DNA of 64,000 nt from the NCBI RefSeq assembly GCF_900141745.1, contig NZ_FSRM01000002.1:186001-250000 (forward strand), in the 5' to 3' direction. A model generated the notes under the pieces. The model was not told the DNA's origin. It worked only from the letters and a program-made list of their open reading frames with translations, and searched no databases. Positions 43,983 through 53,356 of this stretch are shown one piece after another (within the stretch, counting starts at the first letter, position 1; every line of letters starts with the position of its first letter). The translations under genes and the position numbers were made by a program. The DNA comes from Paraburkholderia phenazinium (GTDB lineage: Bacteria; Pseudomonadota; Gammaproteobacteria; Burkholderiales; Burkholderiaceae).

Positions 43983-44834
43983 TCAATCCCCCATCCCCTC
44001 CGCATCCTCCAGCGGCACCGCGCTTCGCGTACGCAGCCTCTTACGGATCTCCGAATCGAGAATCAGCCTTCCGCGCAACTTACCCTTCATCCGTTTGACG
44101 TAGCGCGGCGCCTCGGTCATGTGAATCACCATCAGTTCGCGCACCTTCTCGACATCGCGAGCGCGCGCCGCTTTCGTGATGGCCTTGTGAATCTTCACGT
44201 TAGCCTCACCGAAGCGTTCATGTTCGGACTGCGGCGTATCGTTACGAAACTCGATCAGTTGCCGGATCATTTCGTTGATCAACTCGCAGCTAAATCGCAA
44301 GAACGGATTCGGATTCGCCGCCGCAAGGATGTCGTGGAAATTCACGTCCTCCTGACGCTGCTTCAGGATATCGCTCACACCATGTGCCGCGGCCGGTTTA
44401 TCGCAGCATGCGATGCTCGCATCGAGCGCGGCGAAATCCTGCTCGGTCAGATGCGGCACCGCACCCGCTGCGAGTTCCGGTTCGAGCAACTGCCGCACCG
44501 TATAGATATCGTCGATGGTGACGTCCTTGAAGAACAGATAGTTCTGCAGCAACTGCAGCGTGCGATCCAGCGGCACTTCCACCACCATGCCGCCGCCGTT
44601 CGGCCCGGTCGTCACCTTAATGAGTCCCTGCACCTCCAGCGATTTGAGTGCCTCGCGAATCGTGCTCTTGCTCACCGAAAACAGCGCCTGCAATTCGACC
44701 TCGCGCGGCAGACGGTCGCCCGGTTTCAGGTCTTTCTCGGTGATGAGCCGCTTGATCTCTTCGGCGACCAGATCGGGGCGCTTCTGCTGCTTGATTTCAA
44801 TCGCGACGCCACCCTTGGCTCGATCCATGACCAT
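43983..44834 (-). CDS. GntR-family regulator, FadR subgroup
   Basis: 283 residues. The winged helix domain is clear (LKPGDRLPREVELQALFSVSKSTIREALKSLEVQGLI), followed by an all-helical FCD ligand domain (residues about 110-250). An unusual tail rich in Arg and Lys (YVKRMKGKLRGRLILDSEIRKRLR) follows. The gene is divergent from the Liv-type ABC operon, and a 20-base perfect palindrome lies between them, so it probably controls that operon. The ligand is likely an organic or amino acid taken up by the transporter. Confidence 0.92.
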   Translation of the reverse strand: MVMDRAKGGVAIEIKQQKRPDLVAEEIKRLITEKDLKPGDRLPREVELQALFSVSKSTIREALKSLEVQGLIKVTTGPNGGGMVVEVPLDRTLQLLQNYLFFKDVTIDDIYTVRQLLEPELAAGAVPHLTEQDFAALDASIACCDKPAAAHGVSDILKQRQEDVNFHDILAAANPNPFLRFSCELINEMIRQLIEFRNDTPQSEHERFGEANVKIHKAITKAARARDVEKVRELMVIHMTEAPRYVKRMKGKLRGRLILDSEIRKRLRTRSAVPLEDAEGMGD

Positions 44835-44946
44835 CTTCGATGCTCCTCATGTGCGCCTGTCGGCGCCTGCCCACCCCTGCTACGGGCAAACCCGTAGTCG
44901 CCGCCGGCGGGTAGCCGGCCCGCTGCGGGACGGGAATTTTGCCTTA

Positions 44947-45005
44947 TTGACACCCGAATTTATTGTACCTAGCATCGGGTTCATTCTATTTATCATGATA
45001 AATAG
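44947..45005 (+). promoter_or_regulatory. Promoter and palindromic operator of the Liv-type ABC operon
   Basis: TTGACA at 44947-44952 and TAGCAT at 44970-44975, spaced 17 bases, make a good sigma-70 promoter. Just downstream, 44986-45005 is a perfect 20-base palindrome with half-site CTATTTATCA. Binding there would block the promoter start. The divergent GntR regulator is the obvious candidate; its binding is inferred. Confidence 0.65.
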
Positions 45006-45098
45006 ATCCAGTCAGCGCGGTCAAAAAAGACCGTGCGGCGGCCAGCCCGGTTTCGCAGTCGGTTGCATGCGTGTCTCTTTCCACCAAGGAGCGTCATT

Positions 45099-46307
45099 TT
45101 GAATCGCCGAAATATGTTGAAGCTGGCCGCTCTGTCGGCCGTCCCCGGAACGCTCGGCTCGCTGGTTACGCGTAGCGCGTTTGCCCAGGGCGAGCCGCTC
45201 CAGTTCGCCTGCCCCGTGCCGATGTCGGGCGCCTTTGCCGCCAATGGCAAATACGCGGATCTCGGCATGAAGCTCGCTATCGAACAGTACGGCAAGGTGC
45301 TCGGCGAACCGCTCTCGTACACAGTGCTCGACACGGAAGGCAAACCGGCCACCGCTGTGCGTCGCGTGCAAGAAATCGCTCAACAAAAGAACGTGCGCTA
45401 TTTCGCGGGCGGTATTCTGTCCTCCGAAGCATTGGCCATGGCCAGCGAAGTCGAGAAGGACGGCGGCGTATTCATCACCACCGCCGGCGCCGATGAAATC
45501 ACCGGAAAGGACTGCAATAGCGCGACCTTCCGCTGGTCGGTGCCGACCTTCGGCGCCATCGATCAGACCGTGCGCCCGCTCATCCAGATGCTGCCCAAGG
45601 CCAAGCGCTGGTACACCATCACACCGCAATACGTGTTCGGCGACGGTTTGCTGTCCGCGGCGAAAGCGGTGTTTCAGGAGAAGGGTATCGAGCACGTGGG
45701 CAACAGCTACCACTCGCTCACCGAGAAGGAATTCAGCGGCTATTTGACCAACGCCGTCGCCGCCAAACCCGACGTGCTGCTCATCCTCAACTTCGGCTCG
45801 CAATCGTCGGATACGCTGCGTCAGGCCATCAGCTTTGGCATGAAGAACAACTGCACGATCCTGATTGCATGGGCCTCCGGGCTCGAGCAGTTCCAGGCGC
45901 TCGGCGCCGACCTGTGCGACGGTGTCTACTTCGGCGCGCAGTACTGGCACGGCATCGACTCGCCGCTTAATCATGATCTCGTCGCACGCTCGAATGCGGC
46001 GTTCAAGGAGAATCCGAACTACAGCCTGGCGGGTTCGTACATCTGCACGAAGATCCTGCTCGACGGCATCGTCAAGGCGGGCTCGGCCGATCCGAAGAAG
46101 GTGGTCGCCGCGCTCGAGGGCATGAAGTACGCAGGCTTGACGGGTCCGGAGGAAGTACGCAAAGGCGACCATCAGGTCATCAAGAATTACTATTTGCTCA
46201 AGGGCAAGGCAAAGAACAAGATGAAGAACGCGGACGACTTCGCCGATATCGTCAGTTCCGGCCAGTCGTTCCTGCCGCTCGACAAAACCGGTTGCAAGCT
46301 GGCCTGA
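45099..46307 (+). CDS. Branched-chain-type ABC transporter substrate-binding protein
   Basis: 402 residues from TTG 45099, which has AAGGAG seven bases upstream. The next in-frame ATG (45114) would cut into the twin-arginine-type signal (LNRRNMLKLAALSAV ... TRSAFA). The core has PVPMSGAFAANGKYADLGMKLAIEQYG and KPATAVRRVQEIAQQ, Peripla_BP_6 (LivK/AmiC-type). It is the first gene of the operon with livHMGF and the M81 peptidase. The ligand is unknown, but an amide, peptide or amino acid fits the peptidase neighbour. Confidence 0.92.
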   Translation: MNRRNMLKLAALSAVPGTLGSLVTRSAFAQGEPLQFACPVPMSGAFAANGKYADLGMKLAIEQYGKVLGEPLSYTVLDTEGKPATAVRRVQEIAQQKNVRYFAGGILSSEALAMASEVEKDGGVFITTAGADEITGKDCNSATFRWSVPTFGAIDQTVRPLIQMLPKAKRWYTITPQYVFGDGLLSAAKAVFQEKGIEHVGNSYHSLTEKEFSGYLTNAVAAKPDVLLILNFGSQSSDTLRQAISFGMKNNCTILIAWASGLEQFQALGADLCDGVYFGAQYWHGIDSPLNHDLVARSNAAFKENPNYSLAGSYICTKILLDGIVKAGSADPKKVVAALEGMKYAGLTGPEEVRKGDHQVIKNYYLLKGKAKNKMKNADDFADIVSSGQSFLPLDKTGCKLA

Positions 46308-46359
46308 TAGTCCTCGCGTCGGGCGGCCGCGCCCACCGCAACCTTCAGCGACGGACGTC

Positions 46360-47220
46360 ATGAACGTTTATCTTCTGCAGATCGTCAACGGCATCGGCGT
46401 GGGAATGTTGTATTTCCTGCTGGCTGTAGGCTTGTCGATCGTCTTCGGCTTGCTGCGCTTCGTCAACTTTGCGCATGGGGCGTTCTATCTGCTCGGCGCG
46501 TACTTCTGCTATCAGGCGCTGCAGTGGTCGATGAGTTTCTGGACCGCGCTCGTTGTCGTGCCGATCGTTGTCGGCGCACTGGCGTGGGTGGTGGAGAAGC
46601 TGGTCCTGCGACACGTCTATGAACAGCAGCACGAGTTCCATATTCTGGTGACCGTGGGTCTCGCGCTGGTGTTGCAGGAGTGCGTGATCCTGATCTGGGG
46701 GCCGCTCGGCAATAACGTGCCCGTACCGGATTCACTGAACGGTGTGGTGATCTGGGGCAGCTTCGTGTATCCGAAGTACCGGCTGTTCGTGATCGGGTTT
46801 ACTGCCGTGCTGGCTGGCTTGCTGTGGTGGCTGCTCGAAGGTACGCGCCTCGGCAGCGCGGTGCGGGCGGGTAGTGAATCGACGGAGATGGTCTCGCTGC
46901 TTGGCATCAACGTGTTGCGGGTGTTTAGCCTCGTGTTTGCACTCGGTGCCGCTACGGCTGCGCTAGCGGGCGTGCTCGCCGCGCCGATCCGCGGTGTCGA
47001 TCCGTTCATGGGCATCGAGGCATTGAGCGTCGCATTCGTGGTGGTGGTCGTGGGCGGCCTGGGCAATTTTCTGGGTGCGCTGGTGGGCGGTCTGCTGGTC
47101 GGCATCGTGCAGAGCGTGATGAGCACGTTGTGGCCCGAAGGCGCAAGCCTCATGATCTACGTTGCAATGGCTGCCGTGCTGCTGTTGCGCCCGAACGGAC
47201 TGCTCGGGAGAGCGACATGA
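46360..47220 (+). CDS. livH: Branched-chain-type ABC permease LivH
   Basis: 286 residues with about eight membrane segments. The start MNVYLLQIVNGIGVGMLYFLLAVGLSIVFGLLRFVNFAHG is typical of LivH, and VSLLGINVLRVFSLVFALG holds the coupling loop. Its stop overlaps the livM start (ATGA), so the two permease halves are translationally coupled. Confidence 0.93.
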   Translation: MNVYLLQIVNGIGVGMLYFLLAVGLSIVFGLLRFVNFAHGAFYLLGAYFCYQALQWSMSFWTALVVVPIVVGALAWVVEKLVLRHVYEQQHEFHILVTVGLALVLQECVILIWGPLGNNVPVPDSLNGVVIWGSFVYPKYRLFVIGFTAVLAGLLWWLLEGTRLGSAVRAGSESTEMVSLLGINVLRVFSLVFALGAATAALAGVLAAPIRGVDPFMGIEALSVAFVVVVVGGLGNFLGALVGGLLVGIVQSVMSTLWPEGASLMIYVAMAAVLLLRPNGLLGRAT

Positions 47221-48269
47221 TCGACACGTCGAAGACGCTCACTACTGAGGATGCGTCGGCAGCCGGCTCCAGGCGCACATTCAGACAGGCGTTGCATCAC
47301 TATCGCTTCATTCTGCTGGCGCTACTTGTGGTCTGCGTGTTACCGCTGACCTTGCGTTCAGGCTCGCTAGCTACCGAGGTGCTGGTGTATGCGCTCGCCG
47401 CACTCGGCTGCAACCTGTTGCTAGGTTTTACCGGCTTGCTTTCGTTTGGACAGGGAATCTTCTTCGGGCTGGGCAGCTATACCGCGGGCATCATACTGAC
47501 GAAGTTCGACGGCACGCCTGTCACGCTCGCATTGCTAGCGTCGATCATCGTCGGCGCGGCAGCATCTGCTCTGGTCGGCTGGTTCTCGATTCGTCAGCGC
47601 GGCACCTACTTCGTCATGCTAACGCTCGCGTTTGGGCAGATGTTCTACTTTCTGGCCTACACAACGCCCAATCTGACCGGCGGAGACGACGGCCTGCTGA
47701 GTATCCCCCGCCCTGCACTCTCCCTGTTCGGCAAGACGCTCGTCCCGCTCACGACACCGTGGCAGTACTACGGTTTCGTTGCGGTGCTGTTCCTCCTCGC
47801 GTTCTGGCTGCTCATGCGTGTGTCGCATTCGGTCTTCGGACGCACCCTGCTGGCGATCCGTGACAACGAAGCGCGCGCCGCCGCGGTCGGTTACGACGTC
47901 AAGCGCTTCAAACTGATGGCGTTTATGATCTCCGGTGCGGTTACGGGTCTCGCCGGCGCGTTGCATGCGCTGATGACCGGCATCGCACCGTTGTCGAATA
48001 TCGATTACCACACAAGCGAGATGATCCTTGTGATGACGGTAATCGGGGGCACCGGCAATCTGTTTGCGTCGGTGCTCGGTGCGGCCTTTTATGTGCTGTT
48101 CGCCGACTGGCTCTCTACGTTATGGCCGCGCTGGTTGCTGCTGCTCGGCCTGCTGTTGATCGCCGTGAGTCTGTTCATGCAACGCGGACTGTGGGGTCTC
48201 GGCGAACGTATCTGGCAAGCTGTACGGCGCGATACACCCGCTGCGGACGCAGGCGAGGAGCACGCATGA
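47217..48269 (+). CDS. livM: Branched-chain-type ABC permease LivM
   Basis: 350 residues. About ten hydrophobic helices; LLGFTGLLSFGQGIFFGLGSYTAG and ARAAAVGYDVKRFKLMAFMISG are LivM hallmarks, the latter being the ATPase-contact loop. The ATG at 47217 overlaps the livH stop, and its own stop overlaps livG by four bases. Confidence 0.93.
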   Translation: MIDTSKTLTTEDASAAGSRRTFRQALHHYRFILLALLVVCVLPLTLRSGSLATEVLVYALAALGCNLLLGFTGLLSFGQGIFFGLGSYTAGIILTKFDGTPVTLALLASIIVGAAASALVGWFSIRQRGTYFVMLTLAFGQMFYFLAYTTPNLTGGDDGLLSIPRPALSLFGKTLVPLTTPWQYYGFVAVLFLLAFWLLMRVSHSVFGRTLLAIRDNEARAAAVGYDVKRFKLMAFMISGAVTGLAGALHALMTGIAPLSNIDYHTSEMILVMTVIGGTGNLFASVLGAAFYVLFADWLSTLWPRWLLLLGLLLIAVSLFMQRGLWGLGERIWQAVRRDTPAADAGEEHA

Positions 48270-49033
48270 CCGAAGCCATCCTGCAGGCTAGCGGCATCGT
48301 GAAGCGCTACGGAAAATTTACCGCACTCTCCGAAGTCGATCTGCGCATTCTGCCGCGCACGGTGCATTCGGTGATTGGACCCAACGGTGCGGGCAAGACG
48401 ACACTGTTTCACGTTCTCACCGGCACCTTGCCGATTACCGCCGGCAAGATTATGTTCGACGGCCACGATGTGACGCATGAGCCCGACCACAAACGCGTGC
48501 GCCGTGGCGTCGCTCGCTCGTTTCAGGTGACGAGTCTGTTTGCCAATCTGGGCGTGCGCGAGAATCTACGCCTCGCCGCGCAAGGCGTAGACGCAAAGCG
48601 TGCGCTGAATGCGTGGAAACCACCGCGCGATACGCTGGCGCATAACGATGTAGTGGACAGCGTGCTGGAACGGCTTGCCTTGCAGCGTTTTGCGGACACC
48701 GCTGCGGGTGCCCTGTCGCACGGTCAGCAGCGGCGTCTCGAAGTCGGCATGGCGCTCGCCGCGCGACCCAAGGCGATCTTTCTCGACGAGCCGACCTCGG
48801 GTATGGGTATCGACGATCTCGCCGATATGAAGCAACTGATCCGCAGCCTACGCGACGAATACACAGTCGTGCTGATCGAGCACAACATGGGCATCGTGAT
48901 GGACATCTCCGACACCATCACCGTGATGCAACAGGGCCGCGTTCTGGTAGAGGGCCGCCCAGACGAAATTCGCGGCGACGAACGCGTCAGGAGCGCGTAC
49001 CTGGGCAACATGATCACAGGAGGTCGCGCATGA
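48266..49033 (+). CDS. livG: Branched-chain-type ABC ATPase LivG
   Basis: 255 residues. Walker A VIGPNGAGKTTLFHVL, signature LSHGQQRRLEVGMAL (His replaces the usual Gly of LSGGQ, as in other LivG proteins), Walker B AIFLDEPTSGMG. It powers transport with LivF. Four-base overlaps on both sides show tight coupling in the operon. Confidence 0.94.
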   Translation: MTEAILQASGIVKRYGKFTALSEVDLRILPRTVHSVIGPNGAGKTTLFHVLTGTLPITAGKIMFDGHDVTHEPDHKRVRRGVARSFQVTSLFANLGVRENLRLAAQGVDAKRALNAWKPPRDTLAHNDVVDSVLERLALQRFADTAAGALSHGQQRRLEVGMALAARPKAIFLDEPTSGMGIDDLADMKQLIRSLRDEYTVVLIEHNMGIVMDISDTITVMQQGRVLVEGRPDEIRGDERVRSAYLGNMITGGRA

Positions 49034-49731
49034 TCCTCGACGTCCAGCAGATTCATGGCTTCTACGGCAAAAGTCACATCCTGCAAGGGGTTACGCTACG
49101 TGTCGGCGAAGGTGAGACCGTTACGCTGCTGGGCCGCAATGGCGCCGGCAAGTCGACGACGCTAAAGAGTATCGCCGGCGTCGTGACGCCGGCGCATGGC
49201 GCGGTGACCTTCAAAGGCGAACCGATCCACAAGCTCGCACCGCATAGGATCGCTTCGCGCGGCGTGTGCTTTGTGCCCGAGCATCGCGGTATCTTCCGGC
49301 TGCTTTCGGTTGAAGAAAATCTGCGGCTCGGTGCCCGCAAAGACTCGCCGTGGCAGCTTGACGATATCTACCGTATTTTTCCGCGCCTCAAAGAACGGCG
49401 CGCGAATGGCGGCGCTCAATTGTCCGGCGGTGAGCAGCAGATGCTCGCCATCGGTCGCGCATTGCTGAACCATCCTCGTCTGTTGATGCTCGACGAGCCG
49501 GTGGAGGGACTCGCGCCGGTGATCGTCGAAGAAATCGTTGCGCAGTTAAAGCTGATCAAGCAAGCGGGTGTCGCGATCCTGCTGGTGGAACAGAACCTCG
49601 AGGTATGTTCGCAACTCGCTGACCGGCATTACATCATCGAGCAGGGCGTGGTCGTGTACGAAGGCGAAAACGCCGCGTTTATCGCCGACGAGTCGGTCAA
49701 GGACCGCTATCTCGGCGTGGGCGTCGTTTAA
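49030..49731 (+). CDS. livF: Branched-chain-type ABC ATPase LivF
   Basis: 233 residues. Walker A LLGRNGAGKSTTLKSI, signature LSGGEQQMLAIGRAL, Walker B LLMLDEPVEGLAP. Second ATPase of the Liv-type transporter; its start overlaps the livG stop. The M81 peptidase gene follows after 41 bases. Confidence 0.94.
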   Translation: MILDVQQIHGFYGKSHILQGVTLRVGEGETVTLLGRNGAGKSTTLKSIAGVVTPAHGAVTFKGEPIHKLAPHRIASRGVCFVPEHRGIFRLLSVEENLRLGARKDSPWQLDDIYRIFPRLKERRANGGAQLSGGEQQMLAIGRALLNHPRLLMLDEPVEGLAPVIVEEIVAQLKLIKQAGVAILLVEQNLEVCSQLADRHYIIEQGVVVYEGENAAFIADESVKDRYLGVGVV

Positions 49732-49772
49732 CTGCAGCGTCATTTATCGCAAGAAATCGCAAAGGCAAGCGC

Positions 49773-51266
49773 ATGAAACTCCTCATTGCCAGGATGAATC
49801 ACGAAACCAATACGTTCTCTCCCGTCGCGACACCGCTCGAAGCATTCGGGCGCAGCGGCCCGAGCTGGCACGAAGACGCACTGCGCGAAAACAAAGGCAT
49901 GCAGACCGCGATGTCTGCGTTTATCGATGCAGCCGAGCGTGAGCACGCACAGTACGTGACACCGGTTTCGGCTTCGGCCAACCCAAGTGGCCCGGTTGCG
50001 GCTGCTGCCTACGATGCGATCTGCAATGCGATCGTCGAGGCCGCGCAAGGGTGCGACGCTGTGTTGCTGGATCTGCACGGCGCGATGGTCGCGGAGAACT
50101 CGGCCGATGGCGAAGGCGATCTGCTCGCCCGCGTACGCGCGGCATTGCCGGATGCGCCCATCGGCGTAGCGCTCGATCTGCACGGCAACGTCACGCAAAA
50201 GATGATCGACAACGCTGACGTCATCGTCAGCTTCAAGACTTATCCGCATGTCGACATGTACGAGACCGGCGCGCACGCGGCGCGTTTGCTGTTCGATCTG
50301 ATTCATCGGCGGGCACGGCCGGTGATCGCGTGGTGCCAGCCGCCGCTGCTTACGCATACGCTGCGCAGCGCGACGGCCGAAGGCGCGATGAAGCGTGCGG
50401 TCGATGCCGCGCGCGCAGCCGAGGCGGGCGGGATGCTGGCGGTATCGGTGCTGTCGGGTTTTTCGCTGGCGGATATCGCGGCGCCCTGTATTAGCGTTGT
50501 GGTGGTGGGCGATGGCGATCACGCCGCCGCGGATCGGGCCGCACAACGCATCGCACAACAGATCTGGGATGACAGGGAGGACTTCTTTTATCGCAGCGCT
50601 CCGCTCGCAGACTCGGTCGCTCAGGCGGCCGCTCTCGCCAAAGGCGCGGACAAGCCCGTGCTCTTGCTCGATCACGGCGATAACTGCATGTCAGGCGGCA
50701 CCTGCGACACGATGGATTTGCTCACAGAGGTGCTCAAACAGGGACTCGACGGTGTCGTGAGCGGACCGCTTTGCGATCCGGAAGCGGTAGCGGCACTACA
50801 TAAGGCCGGAGTGGGAGCCACTGTAACGCTACCAGTAGGCAATAAACTCGCCAGCGAAGCTGTTAAGCCGCAGGCTCCCCTTACGTTGACCGGCGTGGTA
50901 CGTGCACTCACCGATGGCGAGTACACCATTAGCGGTCCTACTTACACCGGACAGCGCGCTTACATGGGACGTGCCGCGGTACTCGACATCGGCGCTGCAA
51001 CGCTCGTCCTGACCGAGCGCACGCATGAGCCCTGGGATCTGGGCGTGTTCGAAAGCGTCGGTATCGATCCACGGCGCGCGCGTTTTCTGCTGCTCAAATC
51101 GCGGATGTATTGCCGGCCGGTATTCGTACCGATAGCAGCAGCACTCGTGGAATGCGACAGCCGCGGCGTAACGAGTTCGGACTACGGCCTGTTCGATTTC
51201 GAGCGCGTGAAGCGGCCGGTCTATCCCCTGGATGCAGATGCAAGGTGGCAAAGCATTGCTTCGTGA
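49773..51266 (+). CDS. M81-family metallopeptidase (MlrC-like)
   Basis: 497 residues with family motifs at the N-terminus (ARMNHETNTFSP), DLHGAMVAENSADGEGDLL, ALDLHGNVTQKMIDNADV, and DHGDNCMSGGTCDTMDLL, where conserved His and Asp residues bind zinc. MlrC completes the breakdown of microcystin; most relatives, including probably this one, act on other small peptides or amides. The ATG has AAAGG upstream. Placement at the end of a transporter operon suggests hydrolysis of the imported compound in the cytoplasm. Confidence 0.9.
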   Translation: MKLLIARMNHETNTFSPVATPLEAFGRSGPSWHEDALRENKGMQTAMSAFIDAAEREHAQYVTPVSASANPSGPVAAAAYDAICNAIVEAAQGCDAVLLDLHGAMVAENSADGEGDLLARVRAALPDAPIGVALDLHGNVTQKMIDNADVIVSFKTYPHVDMYETGAHAARLLFDLIHRRARPVIAWCQPPLLTHTLRSATAEGAMKRAVDAARAAEAGGMLAVSVLSGFSLADIAAPCISVVVVGDGDHAAADRAAQRIAQQIWDDREDFFYRSAPLADSVAQAAALAKGADKPVLLLDHGDNCMSGGTCDTMDLLTEVLKQGLDGVVSGPLCDPEAVAALHKAGVGATVTLPVGNKLASEAVKPQAPLTLTGVVRALTDGEYTISGPTYTGQRAYMGRAAVLDIGAATLVLTERTHEPWDLGVFESVGIDPRRARFLLLKSRMYCRPVFVPIAAALVECDSRGVTSSDYGLFDFERVKRPVYPLDADARWQSIAS

Positions 51267-51282
51267 GCGCCGGCTAAAGCAA

Positions 51283-52182
51283 TCATCCGAGACTCGACAA
51301 CCGCGCCTTCAAAAACTCGATAAACAACCTCACCCGCGCCGGCAATAATCGCGTCTCCGTGATGGCATGCACCTGCACAGGTGAAAGACGCCACTCGGGA
51401 AGCACGCGTATGAGCCGCCCCAGCGCCAGGTCGTCGCGCGCGAGTTCGTGGTCCATCGCCGCAATTCCGACACCCTGAATCGCCAGTTCGCGGCTCAGAC
51501 CGACACTGTTCATCGCGAAGCGGGTTGCAGTGACGACTTCAACCTTTTCGTCACCGCGATAAAACGTTCTCGACATCTCACCCTGTCTTGGCACCCCCTG
51601 CGTCACGCACAACACGTGATGGCGAAGATCATCGGGGTGACCAAGCGGCGGCGCGGTCTTCAGATAGCCTGGCGCAGCGTACAGATAGCGCGGCAGCAAC
51701 GCGATCTGCCGCGCTACCAGCATCGACGGGGCCGTGGGCGGCGGTCCGATGCGAATCGCAAGATCGAACGGCTCCGTCTGCAGATCGATCCGGCGCGGCG
51801 TCAAATCGAATTCGAAAGCGATCAGTGGGTACGCCTTGGCGAAATCGGCAAGGATCGGCGCCAGATGGCCGGTGGCCAGATCCGCGGGCATCGAGACCCG
51901 CAGTGTGCCGGTCGGGCGTTCAGCCATGTCCAGCAGCGACTCATGCGCAATGCGCGCTTCCTCGACGATGCTCTGACAGCGCCTGAAATAGACCTCGCCC
52001 GCCTCGGTCAATTCCACTTTCCGGGTGGACCGGTGCAGCAGGCGCAAACCAATCGTCTTCTCCAGCTCCGCAATATGCCGCGAGACCGTCGAATTCGGCA
52101 TATCCAGCGCCTCCGCCGCGCGACGAAAACTCCGGGTCCGCGCCACTTCGACAAACAGGCGCATGTAGCTCAACAATTCCAT
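51283..52182 (-). CDS. LysR-family transcriptional regulator
   Basis: 299 residues. The N-terminal DNA-binding domain reads MRLFVEVARTRSFRRAAEAL ... STVSRHIAELEKTIG, and the rest is a substrate-binding domain. It is divergent from the Old Yellow Enzyme gene with about 107 bases between them, so it likely regulates that gene and the coupled quinone oxidoreductase. Its 3' end meets the M81 gene convergently with 16 bases between. Confidence 0.93.
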   Translation of the reverse strand: MELLSYMRLFVEVARTRSFRRAAEALDMPNSTVSRHIAELEKTIGLRLLHRSTRKVELTEAGEVYFRRCQSIVEEARIAHESLLDMAERPTGTLRVSMPADLATGHLAPILADFAKAYPLIAFEFDLTPRRIDLQTEPFDLAIRIGPPPTAPSMLVARQIALLPRYLYAAPGYLKTAPPLGHPDDLRHHVLCVTQGVPRQGEMSRTFYRGDEKVEVVTATRFAMNSVGLSRELAIQGVGIAAMDHELARDDLALGRLIRVLPEWRLSPVQVHAITETRLLPARVRLFIEFLKARLSSLG

Positions 52183-52288
52183 GCCGATTGCTCCACTGAT
52201 GGATCACTGTATTCAATTTTATGCCTTTATCTCTCCAATGGATCAGTTCATTCTGTCCTTACTCCTTCACCAACACCAAGGAAACGAC

Positions 52289-53356
52289 ATGGACTCCCTC
52301 TACCAAAGCATCCGTATCGGCCGCCACACCCTGCGCAACCGCTTCGTCATGGCGCCGATGACCCGCTCACGTGCCGACGATGTGTCCGGCGTGCCCTCCC
52401 CGCTCGCCGAGCAGTACTACGCCCAGCGCGCTAATGCCGGCCTGATCGTGACGGAAGGCACCTTTCCGTCGCCGATGGGCAAGGGTTATGTGCGTACGCC
52501 GGGCATCCACTCGGCCGCGCAGATCGAAGCGTGGAAGCGCATTACCGCAGCAGTCCACGCAAAAGGCGGCCTGATCTTCCTGCAATTGATGCACACCGGA
52601 CGCATCTCGCATCCGAGCCTGCTGCCGGACCACGCGACGCCCGTCGCGCCTTCGGCGATTGCGGCGGAAGGCAAGGTCTTCACCGCCACCGGCCCGCAGG
52701 ATTTCGTAGTACCGCGCGCGCTGGAAACTGAAGAAATCCCCGGCATCGTCGAGGACTATCGGCTCGCTACCCGTCACGCATTGGAAGCCGGTTTCGACGG
52801 CGTCGAGTTGCATGCTGCTTCCGGGTATCTGCCGGAACAGTTTTTATCCTCGGGGACCAATCAACGGACCGATCAATACGGTGGCTCACTGGAAAACCGC
52901 GCGCGCTTCGTGCTCGACGTGCTGACGGCCATGGTCGAAGAGGCCGGCGGCGATCGCGTCGGCATCAAGATCGCGCCGGAGATGGGCTTTAACAGCGTGA
53001 GCGACGCGACACCGCAGGAAACCTATCAGTACCTTGTTCAGCGGATCGGGCAACTCAATCTGGCCTATCTGCATGTGGCCAAAACGAAGAGCCCGTTCGA
53101 TTGCCGCGCCCTCCTGCGACCGCTGTTCGACGGCGCGCTGCTGCACGGCGGCGGCCTCAACAGGACAAGCGCCCAAACACTGATCGACGAGGGAGGTGCC
53201 GATGCAGTTGTATTCGGCGGCCTGTACCTCGCCAACCCGGACTTGCCGCAGCGCTTCCTCGCCGATGCGCCGCTCAACACGCCCGACCGCGACACGTTCT
53301 ACTCAGCCGGCCCGCAAGGCTACATCGACTATCCTGTTCTGGAGAATGCACAATGA
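52289..53356 (+). CDS. Old Yellow Enzyme-family ene-reductase
   Basis: 355 residues, FMN/TIM-barrel alkene reductase (NemA/XenB type). FMN- and substrate-site parts are FVMAPMTRSRADD, QLMHTGRISHPS and GGSLENRARFVLDV. At the catalytic pair, family members have HxxH or HxxN; here the segment is ELHAASGYLPEQFL, so the second position is Ser. The ATG at 52289 has AAGGAA nearby. Such enzymes reduce activated C=C bonds or nitro esters with NAD(P)H. The next gene overlaps by four bases. Confidence 0.9.
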   Translation: MDSLYQSIRIGRHTLRNRFVMAPMTRSRADDVSGVPSPLAEQYYAQRANAGLIVTEGTFPSPMGKGYVRTPGIHSAAQIEAWKRITAAVHAKGGLIFLQLMHTGRISHPSLLPDHATPVAPSAIAAEGKVFTATGPQDFVVPRALETEEIPGIVEDYRLATRHALEAGFDGVELHAASGYLPEQFLSSGTNQRTDQYGGSLENRARFVLDVLTAMVEEAGGDRVGIKIAPEMGFNSVSDATPQETYQYLVQRIGQLNLAYLHVAKTKSPFDCRALLRPLFDGALLHGGGLNRTSAQTLIDEGGADAVVFGGLYLANPDLPQRFLADAPLNTPDRDTFYSAGPQGYIDYPVLENAQ

